49,412 nt of DNA from Lachnospiraceae oral taxon 107 str. F0167 (lineage in GTDB: Bacteria > Bacillota > Clostridia > Lachnospirales > Lachnospiraceae): the NCBI GenBank assembly GCA_000209465.1, contig GL890600.1:1-49412 (forward strand). Reading direction: 5' to 3'. The position numbers and the translations under genes are program-made. Of the stretch, positions 43,061 through 49,412 are shown piece by piece (position 1 is the first letter of the stretch; the number at the start of each line of letters is the position of its first letter). The notes under the pieces were generated by a model that saw nothing but the letters and a program-made list of their open reading frames with translations, searched no databases and was not told where the DNA came from.

Positions 43061-44638
43061 ATGGAAAATAGGTATTTGGGAATGCCGGATATTCCAGTAT
43101 TGGCAAACGGTGAAGATTGGCTTGACATGGGAAGGTATGTTGATGGATTAGTTAAATTTGTAAGCGAGTGTTATACACCAATGTCTATAGCATTGCAGGG
43201 GGATTGGGGTACTGGAAAGACATCATTTATTAATCGTATGCGGGGAGCTTTGGAAAAGAGTCAGGACAGTAAAATTGTCACGGTATATTTTAATACTTGG
43301 CAGTATTCATAATTTAATATGTCTGATAGTTTGTACTATTCTTTTGTTCATTGCATTGTTAATTGTATAAATAGAAAGAAACAGATTAATCAATTAACAA
43401 AGGACAAGCTTATGAAGAGCTTGAGAAGTGTTGCAATTGATATAGGTAAACAGTTTTTAGAGAGTAAGACTGGACTGAGCTTAGATAGTATTGGTGAAGA
43501 ATTAAGTAAGTTTGGTATTGAAAAAATGGAGCACATCGAAAAGCTTAGAGATGACTATGGGAAACTTATTAATGAAACTTCTGGAGAAGAAGGGCGAGTT
43601 GTTATCTTTATTGACGATTTAGACAGATTGAATCCTGATACAGCGGTGGCTTTACTTGAGACAATTAAACTTTTTATGGATGTAAAGAACTGTGTTTTTG
43701 TGCTTGCAATAGATTATGATGTGGTGGTACGTGGTATTCGAGCAAAATATGGAGCTGATATGGATGATGTAAAGTGTAGAAGCTTTTTTGATAAAATCAT
43801 ACAACTTCCATTTCGTATGCCAATAGAAAAATATCAAATTAAAAATATGCTTGAGAATGGTAGTTTAAAGCGACAATTTGAAGGATATACTGATGTTTTA
43901 GGAAGTCTTATTGAGAACACTCTTGGACCTAACCCAAGGACATTTAAGCGTATCATTAATTCTTATGAATTACTAAGGATTGTTGAACAAAAGGGTGATG
44001 ACCCGTACGAAGCAACTCTTCTTTTAATTAGTTTGATTTTTCAAATGCATGCCTATGATTCATATGTCTTATTTCTTGAGAGTGCATGCGATGATGTAAA
44101 GTCATTTCAGGAATTTAGGAATGATAAGGATAAGACAGAATATATAAATCCTATATTTGAGGCACTGGATTCTGTTATTGATAAGTCTAAAAAGGGAGAA
44201 CAGGTTATTTTTGATTTCCAAGACAAGATGAATACTTCTGCAATTACCTCTGTAGTTACTATCCAGTCAAACAGAAATACACCAACAAAAGTAACAAGTA
44301 TTTACGTCTTAGGTAGTAAAGAGGAAGTACATAATGCTACTGAGGCAACAATGTTAACGGTTGAGAAAATTTTGAAAAAATATCCTAATAGTATTAATGA
44401 TATTATTAATAAATTGAGTGGATCCATTACAATAGATGAATCTCGTAATACAAGTAAGTTTAGGAATAAGAGAGAAATAAAAGTTGATGGTTATCCAGCG
44501 ACAATATATTTAGGACTTAGCTCAGGGTTTGGTGATAAGGTAAAACTCGTAAAGAATATTTTGGGTATTGTAGGTATTGAAGAAAATGAGGTGGAATGGT
44601 ATAACGATGAATCAAAGCTAATGAATACAGGTAAATAA
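43061..44638 (+). pseudogene. KAP-family P-loop NTPase interrupted by an in-frame stop
   Basis: KAP NTPases (PF07693) are ATPases linked in bacteria to phage exclusion and membrane-associated signalling. Two pieces lie in the same frame: residues 1-83 with Walker A GDWGTGKTSF (G47-F56), and from 43319 the rest with Walker B RVVIFIDDLDRLNPDTA and the sensor region LGPNPRTFKRIINSYELL. They are separated by TAA at 43310-43312, where relatives typically carry Gln (WQYSQFN); one C-to-T change explains it. Unlike many KAP proteins no membrane helices are seen. A reinitiation ATG at 43319 lacks a ribosome site and would lose Walker A. Confidence 0.88.
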
Positions 44639-44872
44639 TAAAGGATGATGTACTCAAATATATAGCTATTTGAATAAGTGCTGAGTATAAATCCCAATTG
44701 ATAGCTTTAGGTATCTAAACACAATAAAATTTTTTCGAAGAATCTGACTTATCAAAAGGGACTGATTAAGTGAGTACTCATCCATTCGATTATGAAATTT
44801 TGAAATGGTTGGCTGTGATTAAAGTATCTTTATTTAGTATTTTTTAAACACAGTATCATTTGTAAGTTCATC

Positions 44873-45221
44873 TTAAGCATCATCTCCAAAATAGCCTGTA
44901 ACAGTCATATATACCATTTGAAGAAGATTTTCTTTATCAGTGTGATAAAGGAATAATGCAGAATCATTGGTCTTAGATGATTGATTGAAAAGTTTACCAA
45001 TGCCAACTTTGCTTACGAGTTCTTTTATAAGAAGTGAGACGACATCGGAGAATAAATCTCATCAATTGGAAATTAATTTTAATTTTCTATTGTGTTCAAG
45101 TCACAAGGTGTTTAAAATGCTCATAGAAGTATCCGTCATGTATTTTTATTGAGATTTGATACCTTAATTTTACCACAGATGGATGCTCCTTTTTATTCAC
45201 TTGATAAGCGAAAGGAAGCAT
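44873..45221 (-). pseudogene. Probable remnants of a decayed minus-strand gene
   Basis: Two consecutive minus-strand pieces look protein-like. The upstream one (45221-45096) is a 41-codon frame beginning MLPFAYQVNKKEHPSVV and including KIHDGYFYEHFKHLVT. The downstream one (to stop at 44873) has ~61 open codons including DLFSDVVSLLIKELVSKVG and ENLLQMVYMTVTGYFGDDA, with no start codon nearby. Neither has a ribosome site. I do not recognise the family; a common origin is a guess from order and strand. Confidence 0.4.
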
Positions 45222-45306
45222 TTAGTTGAAATATAGTAATTATGTGGATTTTAGTCACTTTTATAGCTTGACTGTGAATAATTTAGGCTGAATATTAAAA
45301 TATGAG

Positions 45307-45352
45307 CCCGATATCAAAATTGATGATTCAATGGAGATATCGGGTATTTTTT
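45307..45352 (+). terminator. Orphan terminator hairpin
   Basis: CCCGATATC (45307-45315) pairs with GATATCGGG (45336-45344); a smaller ATTGA/TCAAT stem lies inside, and TATTTTTT follows. There is no intact gene immediately upstream, so it may belong to a lost gene. Confidence 0.75.
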
Positions 45353-45581
45353 ATTAGAGAGTGGTAAAATTTATATGAGATAAATAGCAGTATAAGTAGT
45401 ATAATAAATAAAACTGCAGCTTTACTTGAATATATAAAGAACGATAAGATGCAGAGGAGTATATTTCAGATAATATCGGGATGTGGATAGCAGAACTTAT
45501 TTGAATTATAAAAGAGGAATATATAAAGTATAAAATCCAAATATAAGTTTAGTATATGATTATAAGTATATAGAGGTGTTT

Positions 45582-46675
45582 ATGGTAAAGAAAATAGGAA
45601 TAGTCAGTTTGTCAAGCGGTATTTTAGGGGAGAGCTTTATAAGGCATGAACTTAAAATAGGCGTGGAAAGATTAAATAAATATGGTATAGAGGTTGAATT
45701 TTTGCCTAATGCATTAAAAGGTATGGAATTTATAAAAGAACATCCTGAGAGTAGAGCCAAAGATTTAATTACAGCTTTTAAAGATGATTCTATTGATATG
45801 ATTTTATGTGCAATAGGAGGAGAAGACACATACAGGCTTTTGCCCTATCTGTTTGGAAATAATGAGCTTAAAACGGCTGTTAAACAAAAAATATTCTTAG
45901 GATTTTCCAATACTACTATAAATCATTTTATGCTGAATAAAGTCGCTGACTCTTGGAACTCTCAGAAAAGCTGTAATGGACTATAAATCATTTTATGCTG
46001 AATAAAGTCGGTATAAAAACATTTTACGGACAGGCTTTTTTACCTGATATATGTGAGCTCTCAAATGAAATGTTGCCATATACAAAAAGATATTTTGAGG
46101 AGCTTATCACAACAGGAAAAATAAAAGAGGTTCGTCCAAGTGATTTTTGGTACAAGGAAAGAGAAGATTTCAGTGAGAATGCTGTCGGAGTCGATATGAA
46201 AAAGTATGAGAATACCGGATTTGAATTACTTTGCGGCAAATCGGTGTTTAAAGGTAAGATTTTAGGTGGTTGCATCGATTCAATCTATGATATATTTGAT
46301 AATTCAAGATTTGGGGATACGGTATCTATTTATAAAAAATATAATTTGTTCCCAAAGCTTGAGGATTGGAAGAATAAAATTTTATTATTGGAGACAAGTG
46401 AAAATAGACCTGAACCGAAACTCTATAGAAAGATGATAGTAGCATTAAAAGAGTATGGAATATTTGATGTGCTCTCGGGTGTTTTGGTTGGAAAGCCTCA
46501 AGATGAGATGTATTATGATGAGTATAAGAAAATTTTACTTGAGGAAACCTCCGGTAAAGACTTATCCGTTGTTTATAATATAAATATCGGACATGCAACC
46601 CCAAGATGTATTATTCCTTTTGGAGTTGAGACACAGGTTAATGTGGATAAACAGGTGATTACTTTTAGTGATTAA
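45582..46675 (+). pseudogene. S66-family peptidase (LD-carboxypeptidase/MccF-like), interrupted
   Basis: S66 enzymes are serine peptidases that trim muropeptides or cleave peptide-nucleotide antibiotics such as microcin C. The first part has IGIVSLSSG and the nucleophile motif LGFSNTTINHF; the second part has LLLETSEN (Glu) and INIGHATPRC (His), so the Ser-Glu-His triad residues survive in pieces. The frame is broken by a 65-bp insertion made of 34 unique bases plus a second copy of 31 bases (45915-45945 and 45980-46010). Deleting 65 bp restores ...NTTINHFMLNKVGIKTFYGQAF. The start is ATG 45582 with AGAGG 5 bases upstream. Confidence 0.92.
45915..46010 (+). repeat. 31-bp direct repeat flanking a 34-bp insert in the S66 gene
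   Basis: The 31 bases starting ACTATAAATCATTTTATGCT occur at 45915-45945 and again at 45980-46010, identical, 65-bp period. The 34 bases between them (45946-45979) have no match that I could see in the window. Confidence 0.95.
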
Positions 46676-46710
46676 ATTTAAGTATGATGAATTTTAATAA
46701 AGGAGAGTAG

Positions 46711-47250
46711 ATGAGATATATACTTTTATTAAGAGGAATAAATGTAGGTGGAAAAAATAAAGTATCTATGAGTGAATTAAAGGAAGCTTTGTCAAATGAG
46801 GGCTTTATAGATGTTGATTCTTATATCAACAGCGGAAATTTATTTTTCAGCAGTGAAGAAAGTTATGAGAGTTGTATAAAAAAGGTAGAACAATTATTGG
46901 AGAATAATTATGACTTCAATATTCCATTTGTTTTATTAAAAAAGGACGAGTATTTAAAAGAAAAAGCAGGACTGCCTGATTGGTGGAATGGGGAATTTGC
47001 AAGAAGAGATGTTATTTTTATACCAAGACAAATTGATAAATCAGTTATTACAGACTTTATAAATGAGTCGGAATTTTATAATGAAATAGTTTATATAGGT
47101 GAGAATGCGATATTCTGGGGGAAATATGATGAGGCAGAATATTTGAAGTCCACCTATCATAAAAAGCTTATGAAGCAGGATTTTTATAAATCTGTTACTG
47201 TAAGAAATGGAAAGACATTTGAAAAGATAGCAGAGATTCTGGAAAAATAG
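46711..47250 (+). CDS. DUF1697 family protein
   Basis: This is a 179-residue cytoplasmic protein of the DUF1697 family (PF08002). The start YILLLRGINVGGKNKVSMSELKEAL, and then YINSGNLFFSS, are its conserved blocks; the fold is ferredoxin-like in solved members. Its role is unknown. GGAGAG precedes the ATG. It is separate from the broken S66 gene by 35 bases, with no shared operon evidence beyond orientation. Confidence 0.92.
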   Translation: MRYILLLRGINVGGKNKVSMSELKEALSNEGFIDVDSYINSGNLFFSSEESYESCIKKVEQLLENNYDFNIPFVLLKKDEYLKEKAGLPDWWNGEFARRDVIFIPRQIDKSVITDFINESEFYNEIVYIGENAIFWGKYDEAEYLKSTYHKKLMKQDFYKSVTVRNGKTFEKIAEILEK

Positions 47251-47499
47251 TATGTATATAAACATAATAATTTGTGCTTTATGAATGTGTATGATTTGAT
47301 GGGATAAAATCGAATTACTTAATAATTAAAACAGTATTATTTAGTATACAAAAACTTGCACTTAAAACTTTATGTAAATTTACAGATTGTGAAATACTGA
47401 TTGCTATGATATTTTAATAAGAAGTAGCCTGATACAAAATATAAAGATATATATTGTATTTTATAATATTTAACAAAATTAAGAAAGATGGTGAATTAT

Positions 47500-48141
47500 A
47501 TGTTTGAACAAATTAAATTACCTTATGGATTTGATGATTTAGAGCCATACTTTGATACTCTTACTATGGAAACTCATTACCTAAAGCATCATGCGGCTTA
47601 CACAAAAAATATTAATGATTTAGCTAAAGCGGCAGGTATTGATGATAAGCCTATAGAAGTTATACTGGCTCATTGGAAGCGCAAGGGTGAGGGCAAAGAA
47701 GATGCCATGGGTATACGCAATAATGGTGGAGGCTATTTTAACCACAATCTTTTCTTTGGACATCTTTCAAAGAATGCAGCAGATAAACCTTCAGGTGAGC
47801 TTGAGGGTAAAATTAATTCCACCTTTGGCAGTTTAGATAATCTTAAAGAACAGTTAACTAAGCTTGCAACAGGTCAGTTCGGCTCAGGCTGGGCATGGTT
47901 AAGTACAGATATAGACGGTAATTTAAGTGTTTCTTCAAGCCCAAATCAGGATAATCCTATTCTTGAGAGTGAGGGGAAGCTTTTTCCTATACTTGCAATA
48001 GATGTGTGGGAACATGCCTATTATTTAAAGTATAAGAATGTAAGAGCCGATTACGTAAAGGCCTTCTTTGAAGTGCTTGATTGGAACAAAGTCGGTGAAA
48101 ATTATGTATCAGCTGTAAAGACATTAGCAAAGTTGGCATAA
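47500..48141 (+). CDS. Fe/Mn superoxide dismutase
   Basis: This enzyme removes superoxide in the cytoplasm. The 213-residue protein shows the metal-ligand set: His in TMETHYLKHHAAY, His in GGGYFNHNLFF, then Asp and His in AIDVWEHAYYLKYKN; FGSGWAWL is the signature. The start is the ATG at 47500 with GGTG 6 bases upstream; the ATG at 47488 would add four residues and has a poor site. Iron versus manganese cannot be told safely. For an anaerobe it marks exposure to oxygen. A terminator follows. Confidence 0.95.
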   Translation: MFEQIKLPYGFDDLEPYFDTLTMETHYLKHHAAYTKNINDLAKAAGIDDKPIEVILAHWKRKGEGKEDAMGIRNNGGGYFNHNLFFGHLSKNAADKPSGELEGKINSTFGSLDNLKEQLTKLATGQFGSGWAWLSTDIDGNLSVSSSPNQDNPILESEGKLFPILAIDVWEHAYYLKYKNVRADYVKAFFEVLDWNKVGENYVSAVKTLAKLA

Positions 48142-48160
48142 TAATATCATTTGAGTTTTG

Positions 48161-48192
48161 GAGTACCGTTGTTTTTTGACGGTACTCTTTTT
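48161..48192 (+). terminator. Terminator after superoxide dismutase
   Basis: GAGTACCGT (48161-48169) pairs with ACGGTACTC (48179-48187), then TTTTT. Confidence 0.88.
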
Positions 48193-48362
48193 GTTCCTAA
48201 AAATATATATCAATACAAATTTTTTTTAGGAATAAAATTTTGAAATTGACTGATATATAACGAGTATATACTAAACAATATACCTTAAGAGTGATGATAT
48301 ATTAAAAATGTATTGTAATACTTTTAAATAAATATTTTAAATAAAATATTTATTAGTTTATT

Positions 48363-48391
48363 TTGACAAAAGTCAACTTATAGTGTATAGT
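48363..48391 (+). promoter_or_regulatory. Strong sigma-A promoter with palindrome at -35
   Basis: Perfect TTGACA (48363-48368), 17-base spacer, TATAGT (48386-48391). TTGAC-AAAA-GTCAA (48363-48376) is a palindrome covering the -35, a likely repressor site. It drives the stress cluster from 48482, leaving an ~85-base leader. Confidence 0.8.
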
Positions 48392-48481
48392 ATTAGATAT
48401 ATATATTGAATATATTTTAATTTAAATATTAAAATGATAATCATAAAAATATATAAATATTTATAGAATGGAGGGGAATTT

Positions 48482-48721
48482 ATGATTTGGTCTATTATTG
48501 TAGGTGGGATTATAGGTTTCATTGCAGGTGCAATTACTAACAAAGGCGGTGCAATGGGTATAATAGCTAATATCATTGCAGGTTTACTGGGATCATCTGT
48601 CGGTCAGGCATTGTTCGGTAAATGGGGGCCGTCTCTGGCCGGAATGTCATTAGTTCCTTCTATCTTAGGTGCGGTAATTGTCATTGCTGTCGTTTCGTTT
48701 TTCTTTGGTAGAAGAGAATAG
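48482..48721 (+). CDS. GlsB/YeaQ/YmgE family stress-response membrane protein
   Basis: This 79-residue protein has three membrane helices, Gly-rich (IIVGGIIGFIAGAITNKGGAMG, then IAGLLGSSVGQALFG), which identify the transglycosylase-associated/YeaQ-YmgE family. Members are induced by acid, osmotic or other envelope stress; no catalytic activity is known. GGAGGGG is 7 bases upstream of the ATG. It is first of three small genes under the TTGACA promoter. Confidence 0.93.
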   Translation: MIWSIIVGGIIGFIAGAITNKGGAMGIIANIIAGLLGSSVGQALFGKWGPSLAGMSLVPSILGAVIVIAVVSFFFGRRE

Positions 48722-48784
48722 GTAATCTTTTATAAAGATGGTATTAATATAAAAGAAGAGTTTTAAGTGAAAGGATTTGATATT

Positions 48785-48964
48785 ATGTCAGTTGAAGAAA
48801 AAATAGATCAGGCTAAAGATATAATAAAAGAAGGAGTGGATAAAGTAACCGATAATAAAAATGTAGTACTTATATCTATTGTATCTTCCGTTATAGCTGC
48901 ACTGGTTGTTGTTGCTGTTCTATCATTCTTTTTCGGTAAAAAAGAAAAAAAGTTTTTCAGGTAA
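48785..48964 (+). CDS. CsbD-like N-terminus fused to a membrane helix
   Basis: This 59-residue protein begins [25 protein letters not shown], closely matching the start of the next gene's CsbD-like protein, and ends in one membrane helix (~29-50, VLISIVSSVIAALVVVAVLSFFF) with a Lys-rich tail. The helix and tail resemble the C-terminus of the GlsB protein next door (VVSFFFGRRE vs VLSFFFGKKE). It looks like a hybrid of the two neighbours. AAAGGA lies 9 bases before the ATG at 48785; the GTG at 48767 is less likely. Confidence 0.8.
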   Translation: MSVEEKIDQAKDIIKEGVDKVTDNKNVVLISIVSSVIAALVVVAVLSFFFGKKEKKFFR

Positions 48965-49045
48965 ATAGTAGAATTTTAAAAAATCGGCGGACAGATTTAT
49001 AGAAAAGGACAGTATAAAGATTATTAAAAGTAAGGGGGTATTTCT

Positions 49046-49339
49046 ATGTCAAAAGAAGAAAAAATTGATCAGGCTAAGGGGGCAGCAAAAGAAGCTGTCG
49101 GTAAAGTAACAGGTGATAAAAAAATAGAGGCTGAAGGAGCTGCGGAAAAAACAACTGCAAAAGTAAAAGAGGTTGTAAAAGATGCTAAAGATGCCGTAGA
49201 AGAAAAGGTTGATGAAGCTAAGGATGCGGTAAAAGAAGTTGCAGATAAAGTAACAGATGATAAAAAGGTAGAGAAAGCAGCCGAAAAAGCCAAAGAGGTT
49301 GTAAAGATGCTAAAGATGCCGGTAGAAAGAAAAGGTTAG
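49046..49339 (+). CDS. CsbD/LEA-like Ala-Lys-Glu-rich stress protein
   Basis: This is a 97-residue, highly charged, helix-repeat protein. Its start [36 protein letters not shown] is the CsbD family domain (PF05532); CsbD is a sigma-B-type stress protein in Bacillus. After residue ~40 it changes to 11-residue-like LEA repeats ([20 protein letters not shown]). The stop at 49337-49339 falls inside a shifted second copy of a 126-bp repeat, so the true protein may be longer. GGGGG ahead of the ATG is a good ribosome site. Confidence 0.82.
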   Translation: MSKEEKIDQAKGAAKEAVGKVTGDKKIEAEGAAEKTTAKVKEVVKDAKDAVEEKVDEAKDAVKEVADKVTDDKKVEKAAEKAKEVVKMLKMPVERKG

Positions 49340-49412
49340 ATAGAAGCTAAGGATAGTGGTAAAAGAAGTTGCAGATAAAGTAACAGATGATAAAAAGGTA
49401 GAGAAAGCAGCC
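49172..49412 (+). repeat. 126-bp tandem repeat at the window end (second copy incomplete)
   Basis: Copy 1 is 49172-49297 (126 bp, 42 codons); copy 2 begins at 49298 and is cut by the window end. Copy 2 matches copy 1 but has several single-base gains and losses (net +4 bases) at 49305-49357, then 55 identical bases to the end. Confidence 0.85.

Larger units (their letters stand above)
44639..45575. other. Region of decayed sequence without an intact gene
   Basis: This 937-base stretch has no intact gene. It holds two minus-strand coding remnants (44873-45221, listed separately), an orphan terminator hairpin (45307-45352) and otherwise AT-rich sequence with many stops. It looks like the decayed continuation of the KAP-gene segment. 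Confidence 0.6.

Noticed and set aside
43319-44638. Second KAP piece as an independent gene
   Set aside because: It lacks Walker A and a ribosome site and continues the first piece in the same frame.
43061-45575. Prophage or integrative element
   Set aside because: No integrase, phage structural gene, tRNA target or flanking att-like repeats were found; only decayed accessory genes.
47251-47499. PerR box upstream of superoxide dismutase
   Set aside because: Several AT-rich half-matches such as TTATAATATT occur, but none reaches a convincing palindrome in this AT-rich spacer.
49172-49412. Direct repeats considered as a CRISPR array
   Set aside because: The repeats are 126 bp, contiguous and coding, with no spacers; no cas gene is in the window.

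Overview
The window is AT-rich chromosomal DNA of a low-GC, obligately anaerobic-type Firmicute, most likely a Lachnospiraceae (Lachnoanaerobaculum/Catonella-like). The evidence is gene content and order: fakA-recG-L,D-transpeptidase-rsmD-coaD, a SAM riboswitch on metK, and strong GGAGG ribosome binding sites. Species-level placement is inference only. No rRNA, tRNA or CRISPR array was seen.

Layout. (1) 1-470: right end of an IS66-family element with its terminal repeat. (2) 500-3680: promoter, SAM-I riboswitch and metK, followed with no visible terminator by a histidine kinase and response regulator. (3) 3678-4695, minus strand: azlCD branched-chain amino acid exporter. (4) 5039-12486: housekeeping run of Asp23-like protein, fakA, recG, L,D-transpeptidase, rsmD, coaD and a coiled-coil protein. 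(5) 12553-22507: a tightly packed run of RNA-modification and nucleic-acid genes (m5C methyltransferase, RsuA-type and RluA-type pseudouridine synthases, large SF1 helicase, HAD phosphatase, RecU), then a divergent HisI-like protein and a cation/proton antiporter. (6) 22536-28990: small export protein, patatin-like lipase, a COG2984-type ABC importer, cytidylate-kinase-like protein and citrate synthase. (7) 29010-39196: an Ala/Lys-rich membrane-anchored protein on the minus strand, then a surface-glycan locus with three polytopic GT-C-like or DUF2142 proteins, a secreted DUF5722 glycosidase-like protein, a GT2, a LicD protein and a GtrB-type polyprenyl-phosphate glycosyltransferase.

(8) 39271-46675 is a region of gene decay and accessory genes: a small XRE regulator, a BCCT transporter split by a one-base homopolymer deletion, an intact lipoprotein plus secreted metallo-beta-lactamase-fold pair, a KAP P-loop NTPase interrupted by one nonsense codon, about 0.9 kb of coding remnants, and an S66 peptidase broken by a 65-bp insertion that duplicates 31 bp. 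(9) 46711-49412: DUF1697 protein, Fe/Mn superoxide dismutase, then a stress-type cluster (GlsB/YeaQ membrane protein, a CsbD-like N-terminus fused to a membrane helix, and a CsbD/LEA-like protein) that runs into a 126-bp tandem repeat at the window edge.

The best candidates for something undescribed are the surface-glycan locus with its DUF5722 enzyme, the SAM-riboswitch/metK/two-component arrangement, the HisI-like protein that lost its metal motif, and the three different single-event gene disruptions in region 8.
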